A DNA stretch of 64,000 nt from Dyadobacter sp. 50-39 (lineage in GTDB: Bacteria; Bacteroidota; Bacteroidia; Cytophagales; Spirosomataceae), in contig MKSR01000017.1 of the NCBI GenBank assembly GCA_001898145.1, positions 1-64,000 on the forward strand. The letters are read 5' to 3'. The position numbers were made by a program, and so were the translations under genes. This document shows, piece after piece, positions 1 through 8,929 of the stretch. The number at the start of each line of letters is the position of its first letter. Position 1 is the stretch's first letter. The notes beneath the pieces were generated by a model. That model had not been told where the DNA came from. It saw only the letters and a list, made by a program, of their open reading frames with translations, and ran no database searches.

Positions 1-6
1 TTTCCT

Positions 7-97
7 CCGAAACAGGTGGTCAACTTGCTCCGAAATAGGGTGGTCAATTTCAACCGGAACAGGTGGTCAGTTTAAACCGTATTGAGGTGGTCAATTT
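7..97. mobile_element. IS21-family-like terminus with four short tandem repeats
   Basis: Four degenerate copies of a unit reading roughly ccgaaataggtggtcaattt begin at 7, 30, 54 and 77, so the period is 23-24 bp. Multiple short terminal repeats containing GGTGGTCA are typical of IS21-family ends. No istA or istB gene is inside the window, so the body of the element would lie to the left. The repeat array stops about 60 bp before the traJ start, so an insertion here would separate traJ from any upstream tra genes and could supply or remove its promoter. The repeats are seen directly; the family assignment is inference. Confidence 0.55.
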
Positions 98-154
98 CAC
101 CGAATTCTCCACCGTGAAAGAAGTTTATGGCATCACCCCCTAAAAGACACCCAG

Positions 155-1255
155 ATGAAAACTTTTAAACCAGCCGTCATTGTACTGTTGACCACAATGT
201 TATCTGTCAGCAAAGGATATGGGCAAGGGTATGAAGCACAGATCCGCGGGCTGAATGGCGTACTTGACGAGCTATATTCCGAAATGCTTCCGCTCTGTGA
301 AAAGCTCATTAGCGTTGGACGTGGAATTGCAGCATTTGCCGCGATTTTCTACATCGGCCACCGTATCTGGCGACATTTGGCCAATGCAGAGCCGGTTGAT
401 TTCTACCCGCTGCTACGCCCTTTTGTACTTGGTTTCGCGATCCTGATCTTTCCGTCCGTGATCAGCTTGATCAACGGGGTCCTCTCCCCTGCCGTCCGCG
501 GCACTTCAGGCATGGTCAAAGACTCGGATGCAGCGATCACGCTGCTACTGAAAAAGAAGGAAGATGCCATTAAAAGTTCTCAATTCTGGGAAATGTACGT
601 GGGCGATGATAGCAAAGGAAACCGGGAAAAGTGGTTAAAATACATGTATGGGGACAGCTATTCGGAAGGATTTACAGATGGAATAGCCAACGACATCAAA
701 TTCTACATGGCTAAGCAGTCCTACAATTTCCGCAATTCCATCAAAGCAGCGTTCAGCGAAATATTGAGAGTCGTCTTTGAAGCTGCGGCGCTGTGTATCA
801 ACACCATCCGCACGTTTCATTTGATCGTACTGGCAATTATTGGTCCACTGGCATTCGGAATTTCCGTCTTCGATGGATTTCAGCACACCTTGACAGCGTG
901 GATAGCCAGGTACATTAATATCTATTTGTGGTTACCGGTCGCAAACATCTTTGGGGCAATTATCGGCAAGATCCAGGAAAAGATGATCGCCATGGACATT
1001 CGGCAGATCGAAGGCTCCGGAGATACGTTTTTTAACGCTCACGACATGGCGTATTTGATTTTTTTAATCATCGGAATAGTTGGATACTTCGCCGTTCCCT
1101 CCGTCGCAGGCTACATCATTCACGCGGGCGGGCCGAACGGGCTACTACACAAAACAACCAGCATTTTCGGCAGCACGGTCAGCTCGGTTGGTCGGATGGC
1201 AACACCTTCCTACCCAGTCTTTGGTGGACGGGCGTCCACTAGCTCAAAATCATAA
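155..1255 (+). CDS. traJ: Conjugative transposon protein TraJ
   Basis: This is a 366-aa polytopic membrane protein of the CTnDOT TraJ family, the VirB6-like inner-membrane part of the mating-pair channel. It has an N-terminal signal-like segment ending near YGQG (residue about 25), followed by hydrophobic segments near 50-70, 85-105, 205-235, 250-270 and 295-320. It starts a tight plus-strand run with only 5 nt before traK. An IS21-like terminus sits directly upstream, so its native upstream context is not visible. The length is in the usual range for the family. The assignment rests on sequence character plus the conserved J-K-L-M-N order. Confidence 0.88.
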   Translation: MKTFKPAVIVLLTTMLSVSKGYGQGYEAQIRGLNGVLDELYSEMLPLCEKLISVGRGIAAFAAIFYIGHRIWRHLANAEPVDFYPLLRPFVLGFAILIFPSVISLINGVLSPAVRGTSGMVKDSDAAITLLLKKKEDAIKSSQFWEMYVGDDSKGNREKWLKYMYGDSYSEGFTDGIANDIKFYMAKQSYNFRNSIKAAFSEILRVVFEAAALCINTIRTFHLIVLAIIGPLAFGISVFDGFQHTLTAWIARYINIYLWLPVANIFGAIIGKIQEKMIAMDIRQIEGSGDTFFNAHDMAYLIFLIIGIVGYFAVPSVAGYIIHAGGPNGLLHKTTSIFGSTVSSVGRMATPSYPVFGGRASTSSKS

Positions 1256-1260
1256 TCACT

Positions 1261-1878
1261 ATGTTCACAAAAACGAAAGACATCGACCGTGCCTTCAGGC
1301 ACATCAGGGCATTTTCGATCGCAGTCATTATTTCGAGTGCTCTTGTCGCTGCGACCGCGATTTACCTGGGACTTAGTGCTGCCAGCGACTCCCAACAAAA
1401 AGTCTACATTTTGGCGAGCGGCAAAGTCCTGGAAGCTTACTCCTCAGAACGCAAAGACAATATTTCAGTCGAAGCGAAGGATCATGTTGCCACCTTCCAT
1501 AGGCTATTTTTTACATTGGCACCCGACGACAAGGTTATAACCGCCAACATTTCCAAGGCACTTTACCTGGCTGATGCTTCTGCAAAAAAACAGTATGAAG
1601 ATCTGAGAGAATCCGGATTTTTCACCGGCGTCATTTCCGGTAACATATCTCAGGATGTTCAGATCGACAGCATTCAGATTGAGCTAGCCGCTCACCCCTA
1701 CCACTTCCAGTGCAAAGCCGTTCAACGTATTGTCCGGCCAACCTCGGTTGTCTCGCGAAGTCTGGTAACGGAAGGATATCTGCGCTCAGTCGCACGAAGT
1801 GATAACAATCCACACGGATTTCTAATAGAGCGTTGGCAAACGGTTGAAAATAAGGATGTCCAAATTCAAACCAGATAA
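1261..1878 (+). CDS. traK: Conjugative transposon protein TraK
   Basis: This 205-aa protein has one N-terminal membrane helix (about residues 18-40) and a periplasmic remainder, as in Bacteroidota TraK, the VirB8-like scaffold of the transfer apparatus. The early stretch TKDIDRAFRHIRAFSI is typical of the family. It starts 5 nt after traJ and ends 5 nt before the next gene, which implies one transcript. No truncation is apparent. Confidence 0.88.
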   Translation: MFTKTKDIDRAFRHIRAFSIAVIISSALVAATAIYLGLSAASDSQQKVYILASGKVLEAYSSERKDNISVEAKDHVATFHRLFFTLAPDDKVITANISKALYLADASAKKQYEDLRESGFFTGVISGNISQDVQIDSIQIELAAHPYHFQCKAVQRIVRPTSVVSRSLVTEGYLRSVARSDNNPHGFLIERWQTVENKDVQIQTR

Positions 1879-1883
1879 CAGTT

Positions 1884-2297
1884 ATGTTTTATCAGTTCAA
1901 ACCAGCAAAAACAGGTGACAGGACACGGACAAGTTCCAACCCAGTGACCGCAAAATCCCGACTTCTGGCCGCTACGCTGACCCGGAACGTTCGCGCATTC
2001 ACCTCTCGACACCCTGGCATTGGTAAGTTAATCACGGTCGTGGCACTTGCCGTGATAGGTGCTGTCATCGCCGGTGTATTGTTCTATCAGGGAATTTTCC
2101 TGGCGCAGCCAACAGTCTTCAAAATTGACCTCAGCAACACATTGTTGGGTGAAAGGATCACAGCCCCTCGGGGCGTTGCCAGGCAGCGCGCATTAGAGCT
2201 CTACCTGGATAGCCTTGACAGGGCGATTACAGCAGACAGCATTAGAAATTTAGAAACACAAAAAAATAAGGACCATGCAGACGCTCAATTACACTGA
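1884..2297 (+). CDS. TraL-position small membrane protein
   Basis: This 137-aa protein lies between traK and traM, the position of TraL in CTnDOT-type operons. A single hydrophobic helix (about residues 47-68) is preceded by a basic, Ser/Thr-rich N-terminus and followed by a short polar tail. Its last 23 nt overlap the start of traM, which suggests translational coupling. TraL sequences are poorly conserved, so the name rests on position and topology only. Confidence 0.65.
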   Translation: MFYQFKPAKTGDRTRTSSNPVTAKSRLLAATLTRNVRAFTSRHPGIGKLITVVALAVIGAVIAGVLFYQGIFLAQPTVFKIDLSNTLLGERITAPRGVARQRALELYLDSLDRAITADSIRNLETQKNKDHADAQLH

Positions 2298-3606
2298 AGA
2301 ATATCTCAGGAGAAGGAAATTCTATCTTTTCCTTCCCCTGCTTGCCTTGCCATTCCTGACTTTTATATACTGGGTCTTGATCGTGAAGAACCTAAAATCG
2401 GAGCAAGTTGCAACGGGCGGCTCGGGCTTACAACTGAGCCTTCCCGGTGCTTCACTGAAAGACGAACAGGCGATGGACAAATGGCAATACTACCGGAAAG
2501 CAGATCAGGATTCGGCGCTTAGAATGCAGCAGATCAAGCGCGATCCTTATCGCAATAGCGATGTTCTGATGGGTACTAATGATACGCTGTACTCTCAATT
2601 GAGGGGTCTGGATGCCCCTGGTCAACCAAAGAAGGGGCGCCTGTCGGCTTCTAAAATTGCGCGAGAAAATTCGAGCCACGAAGTCCAGGTAGAGCAAAAG
2701 CTTAGAAATCTGGAAAAAGCATTGACTTCCACGCATTCACCTAAGTTTGAAGAGACCAGCCAAAATCTTGCCCCTGCCAGTGGTCCAGCCGAGGAGAATG
2801 ATATGGCAAAACTCGAAGCGCTGTTAAAATCAAGCGAATCGCCAACCCATGTTGGAGAGGTGGATCCAGAGTTAGCGCAACTTAACGGCATGTTAGACAA
2901 GATTCTGGCAATTCAAAACCCAAACCAACATACACAAATACCTTCCCCTAAGCAAGGAAGCACTTCAAGCCCGTCGCTTCCAGTGACTGCATTAGGCATG
3001 GACAATGTTATTTCGATTTTGTCCGGACAGCATCCCAAAGATTCGGCAAACGTTATAAATACTGTATCTGCTGTCGGCTTCTTTGGTTTGGATGACGAGC
3101 GAGAAGAACCTGTAAGTGAAGGCATAATGGCGGTTATCGAAAAAACACAACAACTTGTCTCTGGCGCCACGGTCCAATTGAGGTTGACACAGCCAATCAA
3201 TGTTAGCGGCCAGACCATACCACAGAACACTTTCATCTACGGGATAGCATCCCTGTCGGGTGAACGGCTCAAAATCAAGATCAGCACGATCAGTTTAAAT
3301 GAAAAGATTCTGTCTGTCAATCTGGGGGTATATGATCTTGATGGCATGGAAGGCGTCTATATACCTGGCACTATCTCGCGAACTGTCACCAAGCAGGCTC
3401 TGGGCGGTCAGGTGCAGGGTGCAGATTTCGATGTAGACGGATTCTCGCTGGGTGCGCAAGCAGCTAATGCAGGCATGCAAATCGGCAGAACACTCCTGGG
3501 AAGAAAGACCCGCCTGACGCAGGTTACACTTCAGGAAGGGTATAAGGTAATCCTGCGCGACGGCACCAATACGCAAACTCAAATTCCATCCAGCCATGAA
3601 AATTAA
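2275..3606 (+). CDS. traM: Conjugative transposon protein TraM
   Basis: This 443-aa protein has one membrane helix near residues 15-36, a long low-complexity Ser/Pro/Gln linker (about 90-240) and a C-terminal beta-rich domain (about 255-435) like the TraM_Bacteroides C-domain. It is the VirB10-like protein that spans the envelope of the transfer machine. It overlaps the preceding gene by 23 nt and traN by 11 nt. The stretch around DFDVDGFSLGAQAANAGMQIGRTLL is typical of family C-termini. It appears complete. Confidence 0.9.
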   Translation: MQTLNYTEEYLRRRKFYLFLPLLALPFLTFIYWVLIVKNLKSEQVATGGSGLQLSLPGASLKDEQAMDKWQYYRKADQDSALRMQQIKRDPYRNSDVLMGTNDTLYSQLRGLDAPGQPKKGRLSASKIARENSSHEVQVEQKLRNLEKALTSTHSPKFEETSQNLAPASGPAEENDMAKLEALLKSSESPTHVGEVDPELAQLNGMLDKILAIQNPNQHTQIPSPKQGSTSSPSLPVTALGMDNVISILSGQHPKDSANVINTVSAVGFFGLDDEREEPVSEGIMAVIEKTQQLVSGATVQLRLTQPINVSGQTIPQNTFIYGIASLSGERLKIKISTISLNEKILSVNLGVYDLDGMEGVYIPGTISRTVTKQALGGQVQGADFDVDGFSLGAQAANAGMQIGRTLLGRKTRLTQVTLQEGYKVILRDGTNTQTQIPSSHEN

Positions 3607-4426
3607 CAAGAGGTATTGTCCCATCATTTGCTCAATGCTCACAGCGCTGACATTTATACAAGTCACCATCGCTCAGCCAACTCAAATTTTCGCAATTGAA
3701 AGCCATCCTGTTGAAATCAGCGCTGAAAGGACTGTGGCTGTTAGTTTCCCTTGCGCTATCACGTCGGTGGATCGCGGCAGCACTCAACTTCTAGCCCAGA
3801 AAGCAAAGGGGACGCAAAACGTGCTGCTTCTGAAAGCCGCGCAAAAGGACATAACACCAACCAGCTTGATCGTCATCACTTCTGACGGTGCGATTCACAA
3901 CTTTGAGGTCAGCTATCGGGATCAACCAAGCTCGCTAACTGTGCTGTCAAATCCGACATCAAGACGGGATGCAAAAAGCGCCGATGGCTCGGACGAACAT
4001 CAGATTAGCCAGGCAATGGATCTGGTGATTCAACATCCCTCCAATCTCAGAAAACGATCGAGCAACGGAGGCGTCTCAGCGGTGCTAGAAGGGCTTTTTA
4101 TTAAGGAGCAATTGATGCTGCTTAGGGTGTCACTGGGTAACCAGTCTGCAATCGACTACGATGTGGAAAGTGTAAGAATGTTTGTCGGAGACCGAAGGCA
4201 AGTAAAACGAACCGCATCCCAGCACGACGAAATCGTGGCACTGAGGACATCCTTCGAGCTTAATCAAGTCAAGGGATCTGAGCAAAAATCGCTCGTTATC
4301 GCGATTCCCAAGATGACACTGCCAAAAGCGAAACACTTCACGATCGAAGTTACTGAGAAAGGTGGGGCCAGGCATCTACAGCTCAGGCTAAACGCCAAGC
4401 AATTAAGACACGTTTCAGCGCTCTAA
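3596..4426 (+). CDS. traN: Conjugative transposon protein TraN (DUF4138)
   Basis: This 276-aa secreted protein has a signal peptide (about residues 1-26) and a beta-rich body with the family pattern of an early SFPCAITSVDRG segment and a later segment on protein-protein responses. TraN is the VirB9-like outer-membrane partner of TraM. It overlaps traM by 11 nt. In CTnDOT-type operons traO, traP and traQ usually follow; here a DUF3945-type gene follows instead. Confidence 0.87.
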   Translation: MKINKRYCPIICSMLTALTFIQVTIAQPTQIFAIESHPVEISAERTVAVSFPCAITSVDRGSTQLLAQKAKGTQNVLLLKAAQKDITPTSLIVITSDGAIHNFEVSYRDQPSSLTVLSNPTSRRDAKSADGSDEHQISQAMDLVIQHPSNLRKRSSNGGVSAVLEGLFIKEQLMLLRVSLGNQSAIDYDVESVRMFVGDRRQVKRTASQHDEIVALRTSFELNQVKGSEQKSLVIAIPKMTLPKAKHFTIEVTEKGGARHLQLRLNAKQLRHVSAL

Positions 4427-4453
4427 TCTCCAAACATTTAAACAAAAACGGTC

Positions 4454-5236
4454 ATGAACGAGAAAAACCACGATTACTTGAAAGATCAATTGAAATACAC
4501 CGGCTTTGGCGAAGAGGCGCAAGCCCAGTTGCGCGACAACCTGATGAAAGCTCAAAATGAGTTCACCATCAAACAGACGACCTCCTATGGCAAAGACGAA
4601 CTTTCCGTATCGCTGAACTTCAAAAAGTCGACCAATTCGGATATGTTCTTTTTTAACAACTACCGGGCCGAGCTTCAAAAACCAGGATCGGATGCAAAAA
4701 TCAGCCAGACGTTCTACGTCAACAACGAAGGCCGTAACATCACACAAAAAGAAGCTTACAACCTGCTTGATGGTCGATCGGTTAATAAAGACTTGGGAAA
4801 CAAAGACGGTCAAATTCACAATGCATGGATCAAGCTCGATTTCAAGGAAACGACTGCGTCGGGCAACTATAAAATGCGTCAGTTCAGCCCTCAATATGGT
4901 TTTGAGCTAGAAAAATCGTTGGAAAAGTTTCCGGTGAAAGAGCTACTCGACCCAAATGAACGTGTCAAGCTTCTTGAATCGCTGGAACGAGGTAACAGGC
5001 AGGCGGTCACATTCAAAGGTGAAGAGGGCGAGCAAAAGCGATTTATCGAGGCCAATCCGCAGTTTAAATCGGTCACGATTTATGATCAGGATCAAAAACG
5101 TCTGCGTCAGTCTTTTGAAACCAGCCAAAAAGCTGGGGAAAGTCAAGACAAACGTCAGGAAAATAGTGCTAAAAACACGCTTTCGCCGAATGACGAGATC
5201 GGAGATAAGCAAGGAAAAAGAAAGGGCATAAAATGA
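4454..5236 (+). CDS. DUF3945-type mobile-element protein
   Basis: This is a 260-aa soluble protein. Its C-terminal half contains the segment EKFPVKELLDPNERVKLLESLERGN followed by FIEANPQFKSVTIYD, which I recognise as the DUF3945 pattern common on Bacteroidota plasmids and ICEs. The N-terminal half has a LKYTGFGEEAQAQLRDNL segment and a FFFNNYRAEL segment found in longer proteins of the same group. The C-terminus is Lys/Gln-rich and probably disordered. It follows traN after 27 nt and overlaps the next gene by ATGA. No biochemical function is known. Confidence 0.75.
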   Translation: MNEKNHDYLKDQLKYTGFGEEAQAQLRDNLMKAQNEFTIKQTTSYGKDELSVSLNFKKSTNSDMFFFNNYRAELQKPGSDAKISQTFYVNNEGRNITQKEAYNLLDGRSVNKDLGNKDGQIHNAWIKLDFKETTASGNYKMRQFSPQYGFELEKSLEKFPVKELLDPNERVKLLESLERGNRQAVTFKGEEGEQKRFIEANPQFKSVTIYDQDQKRLRQSFETSQKAGESQDKRQENSAKNTLSPNDEIGDKQGKRKGIK

Positions 5237-5577
5237 TCAACCCAGTTGACAACTCTCACCTTTCCCAACTAATTGCCCAATTCCTGGATCGAGCCGGCAA
5301 AGATCCTTACCTCGGCACTTCACACATCGCAGTGTACATTGTCATTTTAACTAGCTGGATTACGCAAGGAACAGCAACTCCACTAAATGCTTACAACCGA
5401 CAGATCATGAAAAGTGCGAAAATTGCAAGTTCTTCTACGTACACCAAACTAATAAAAGATTTGTGCGACGGTGGTTACTTGCGGTTCGTTCCATCCTTTT
5501 ATAGTAGCCTGCCAAGTCAGGTATTTGTGTTGTTAGACGCCGATACCTGCTACAATGCTAATAGGCTGCTGGACTAA
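5233..5577 (+). CDS. Small winged-helix-like protein of the tra operon
   Basis: This 114-aa protein starts inside the stop of the upstream gene (ATGA overlap). The segment SHIAVYIVILTSWITQG...RQIMKSAKIASSSTYTKLIKDLCDGGYLRFVPS reads like a winged helix: an N-terminal helix pair, a recognition helix near residues 66-78 and a wing. It could be a small regulator encoded at the end of the transfer operon. It is convergent with the minus-strand nuclease gene after about 95 bp. The DNA-binding role is inference. Confidence 0.65.
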   Translation: MINPVDNSHLSQLIAQFLDRAGKDPYLGTSHIAVYIVILTSWITQGTATPLNAYNRQIMKSAKIASSSTYTKLIKDLCDGGYLRFVPSFYSSLPSQVFVLLDADTCYNANRLLD

Positions 5578-5671
5578 AAAGCTGGGAATGCCGAACTTGA
5601 CAAGCTAATTTCGTGGAGACCAGTGAACGACTATATAAGATTTGCATTGTCTGGAACTTTCATTATTTGTA

Positions 5672-7264
5672 TTATTTGAAATATTTCTTGATGATAGTCC
5701 TTTCCTTTTTGTATGAGTTAATTTCCAATAATCTAAGTAATTCTTCACGGGCATATGATATTTCCATCTTCGAAGACTTAAGCTTGCTCCTACTCAATTT
5801 TTCCAATGCAACGAGGCTATCATCCCAGAAATTTCCTGAGGTTATGAATACCGCTTTGATCGGGATACCCTTTTTTAAATCGTCCTTATAGTAGACCTTG
5901 GCGAGAGAAACCACTCCTCTGAAAAAATACATCAAGGTGTCCTTCGTCTCGCTGTCCCCAACTGGAATATGGCTTTTCGCGGAAACGCCTTTCAACTCAA
6001 CGAGCACAATTTCCGATGGGTTGCTCGACTGAATTATATAGTCAACTTCATGCTTTTTTTCCTTGCCTTCAATTTCCGCTTTCAGCGTTACACCTTGAAA
6101 AATTTGCGCATTAGGAAAAATGGTTTTTAAAAGCGGATAAAGGATTGCTTCAAAAAGCAATCCCCTGAGTGTCCTGAGTGATTCTTCCTGTCCCGACTCA
6201 CTAATAATCTTCAGAAGTGATGAAATCACATTTTCAACCCCTCGTGAGTAGTCAACATTAGACAAATGCCCCAGCTTTGCCAAAGCCCTGTAGATTCTGG
6301 TTCCAAAGATGGCCCCTATATCATAAGCGATAAATCCCAGCTTCGTTATTTTTCCAAGTACTTCGTCAGAGCAATCCCGGTACACAATGATTGGCAGCAG
6401 CTTCCGCTTATCCTTCACACCAGAATTAATTGAGATTTGGACACGACTTAAAAATCCATCAAGATGAATTTGAGAATACTCCGAAGAGACAACTACGTCG
6501 ATGACCACAAAAGTTTGTTTCTCATTACTAACCGCTTTCGCACCTACTAAAGGATTGATGCCTGTCGCTTTGGTGTAAGCACACGCATCCCAAACTAAAT
6601 TGTTGGCTCTTGCACCGATCGATGGAGTCTTTCGATATCGGTAAGGCATTACCGGGTTTGAGATTAGATTACTTTTCTTCAACCATCTAATTATATCCGG
6701 TACAATGGCAGAATCAACGAACATCTTGGAATAATGCTTACGCATCATCGGAAGAATTCTGTCGTCCCGGAGTTCATATCCGTTTTCTCGTAGGACGATA
6801 TAGGTCACGTTATTGGGATCATTCCTTGTATATAAAATATTTAGCTTTTTTAGAAGTCCAAGGATTTCGTTGAGAGAAGATACTTTAGTTGTGCTCGGCT
6901 CGATTGGAGAGGATGTGACCTTTAACGCTTCATAATAGGATGTTACTCCCTGATTTTCATCAAGCAGCTTAATCAACCGATAAATTGGAGGTCGTCTGGT
7001 CTCGCAAAGACGCCCAATATCATGGGCGTCCAGCTCTTTGTCTGACACCCAATACGCAAATTGCCCACGACCAAATGTAAATGGTTCGGAAGATCTAATT
7101 TTACCGGAACTTGCGGCTCGCCTGATCACTTGGCGAGCGTTGTCTTCGCTCATGCCAAATCTTTCGATGAGCAGGTCTTTTAAGACACTTCCAACCTCGT
7201 AGAAGCTAGATTCCAGCTGTGATTGAATAAAAGCCAAATATTGCTTCGAAAGATTTGTTGTCAC
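5672..7264 (-). CDS. PD-(D/E)XK nuclease-like protein with winged-helix N-terminus
   Basis: The open frame extends to an ATG at 7333, but the segment before residue 24 is atypical and a GTG at 7264 starts a better N-terminus (VTTNLSKQYLAFIQSQL). The first ~200 residues contain two winged-helix-like units (RQVIRRAASSGKI; YYEALKV...LGLLKKLNILY). The C-terminal part has the restriction-endonuclease core pattern: a Glu in LRGLLFEAILYPLL, an Asp in HEVDYIIQ, and ELKG as the E-x-K motif about 15 residues later. It is probably a DNA-cleaving or defence-type protein. It lies alone in A+T-rich DNA downstream of the dnaN cassette. Specificity is unknown. Confidence 0.7.
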   Translation of the reverse strand: MTTNLSKQYLAFIQSQLESSFYEVGSVLKDLLIERFGMSEDNARQVIRRAASSGKIRSSEPFTFGRGQFAYWVSDKELDAHDIGRLCETRRPPIYRLIKLLDENQGVTSYYEALKVTSSPIEPSTTKVSSLNEILGLLKKLNILYTRNDPNNVTYIVLRENGYELRDDRILPMMRKHYSKMFVDSAIVPDIIRWLKKSNLISNPVMPYRYRKTPSIGARANNLVWDACAYTKATGINPLVGAKAVSNEKQTFVVIDVVVSSEYSQIHLDGFLSRVQISINSGVKDKRKLLPIIVYRDCSDEVLGKITKLGFIAYDIGAIFGTRIYRALAKLGHLSNVDYSRGVENVISSLLKIISESGQEESLRTLRGLLFEAILYPLLKTIFPNAQIFQGVTLKAEIEGKEKKHEVDYIIQSSNPSEIVLVELKGVSAKSHIPVGDSETKDTLMYFFRGVVSLAKVYYKDDLKKGIPIKAVFITSGNFWDDSLVALEKLSRSKLKSSKMEISYAREELLRLLEINSYKKERTIIKKYFK

Positions 7265-7449
7265 AGTGCCCTTATTATAATTATTTCTGTTTACAGCAAG
7301 AAAACGAAAAAAAATTGATTTCGAAAAACACATTTAACTACCTCAAAGTCAGACAATTGAATGTCAATCAAGATACAAAAAGTGCTTTGAGGACTGTCAC
7401 GCGACCAATGATACTGTTTTTTAGTAAGCCTACAATTGAGCTTCATTAA

Positions 7450-7596
7450 ATCAAAAACGTCTACGTTGTCAAACATGAAGACTGTGAGGGCTACAAGACT
7501 TTTCTGAAAACGCAAAACATGAAATCCGGCGAATTTAACCGCCATGCCAATTTTTCAATGGCGTTGTCGGCGGAAATCTATCAACCGACAGGCTAA
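7450..7596 (+). pseudogene. Possible remnant of a small coding region
   Basis: On the plus strand, 48 codons stay open after an in-frame stop at 7447-7449 and encode a protein-like string (…VKHEDCEGYKTFLKTQNMKSG…FSMALSAEIYQPTG) that ends in TAA. The only ATG is halfway, at MKSG. The rest of the interval from 7265 to 7692 shows no other gene on either strand. I read this as the 3' end of a decayed gene; it could also be chance. Confidence 0.25.
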
Positions 7597-7692
7597 ATGT
7601 GCATTGCTTTTTTCTAGATTTACGTGACAATGTAAAGCACATTAATCATTGGACAACGCGTAGGTTTGACAAAAGCTGATCAAGGTCTGACC

Positions 7693-8883
7693 TCATTCAA
7701 CGCTCGAAAACGGCATTACAAGAACTAAATTGGCATCTTCTTCATGCGCCGACGCATCTCTTACAACCCCTGCTCTATTTAAAGCAGATAACTCCAGTCG
7801 TATTTCGGACCCATTGAATGACTCTAAGGAATGCTGAAGACGGCTTAAAGAGAAACTTATGCTTAACTTATTTCCGATATAATTTGCCGCAATCTGCTCT
7901 CGCGCTTGCTTACTGTTATCTAAGTCCTCAGCAAATATCACACATCCTTCTGATGCCAATTGCAGGCGTACTCTTCTGGTTCCGGTGTTTGCAAAAGGCT
8001 CGATCCTATTCAAAGCAAGGAGAAAAGCACTCCTGTTTACAGTCAAGCGGTAGGGATTCTGAGTTGGGATCGAGTTTAAAAACGCCGGGTATCGTCCATC
8101 TATCAATTGACTAAGAATAGAAATTCCGTTGGGCAAACCGGTAAAGTAGATGAAGGAAGAATTGAACGAAAGCGAGACTGCTTTATCTGCGTTATCCTTA
8201 TGGATACCGGCCAAAGCTTTGGCAACCTTTGCAGAAATTATCAACTGATGCTTTGCATTCTTGGAAGATCCTGCCATCCCGTTGAAAAAACTAATCTTAC
8301 GCAAACCAAGAGCCTGAGTATCCGATGCGCAAATAAGCAATTCGGAGGATTCAAATTCAAGGAAGATCCCTCCGAGTACGGGCCTGATGTCGTCGATGGA
8401 GACAAAGGTTAATACCTCCCCCAAAGCCCGGCAAAGGATATCCGCCCTTAGTTCAACGCTCGTGTAGTGATCCATCGGCGAAGGAGTTGGCCAGTCGGCC
8501 GGGTCATGTCCCGGACATTCATATACCCCTGACTCTGCTTCGATAAACAATTTGCGCGTCTGCGGATCGATCAAAAAAGTCAGCATTTGATCGGGTAGCG
8601 TTGTCAAAAGTTTGAAAATTAAATCAAACTGAACACATGTGCTAATACTCCCATTGCTTTCTGCAACAAGCTCTGTGGTAGCAGTATTGAAAAGATCAGA
8701 TGTAGTGACGGTAACACAATCAATAGTCACATCTATCTTAATACATTGCAAGATTGGAGAATTACGGTCTCTCCCTACACAGAATGAAACTGCTTTCAGC
8801 CGTTCCAGCAGCAGGCGAGAAGAAATGACAATTTTAATTGGATCAACTAGATGCTCAGTGAGCACATCGACTGTTTTTTCCAC
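7693..8883 (-). CDS. dnaN: Accessory DNA polymerase III beta subunit (sliding clamp)
   Basis: This 396-aa protein follows the beta-clamp pattern throughout. The first domain has a SRLLLERLKAVSFCVGRDRNSPILQCIKI segment; the second has RPVLGGIFLEF followed by a SDTQALGLRKI segment; the third ends in a short beta strand (NLVLVMPFSS), where chromosomal clamps end in a P-M-R/K-L-type tail. It forms a ring that tethers polymerases to DNA. Its place downstream of an ImmA-type gene and near parB and ssb marks it as a mobile-element copy rather than the housekeeping dnaN beside dnaA. It is complete in length. Confidence 0.88.
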   Translation of the reverse strand: MEKTVDVLTEHLVDPIKIVISSRLLLERLKAVSFCVGRDRNSPILQCIKIDVTIDCVTVTTSDLFNTATTELVAESNGSISTCVQFDLIFKLLTTLPDQMLTFLIDPQTRKLFIEAESGVYECPGHDPADWPTPSPMDHYTSVELRADILCRALGEVLTFVSIDDIRPVLGGIFLEFESSELLICASDTQALGLRKISFFNGMAGSSKNAKHQLIISAKVAKALAGIHKDNADKAVSLSFNSSFIYFTGLPNGISILSQLIDGRYPAFLNSIPTQNPYRLTVNRSAFLLALNRIEPFANTGTRRVRLQLASEGCVIFAEDLDNSKQAREQIAANYIGNKLSISFSLSRLQHSLESFNGSEIRLELSALNRAGVVRDASAHEEDANLVLVMPFSSVE

Positions 8884-8929
8884 AAGCTTTGGTTATATTT
8901 TACTTTGAAAATCGACGGGGATCGAACCT

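Noticed and set aside
1080-1376. Open frame overlapping the end of traJ and the start of traK
   Set aside because: It is out of frame with two clear tra genes and has no protein-like character.
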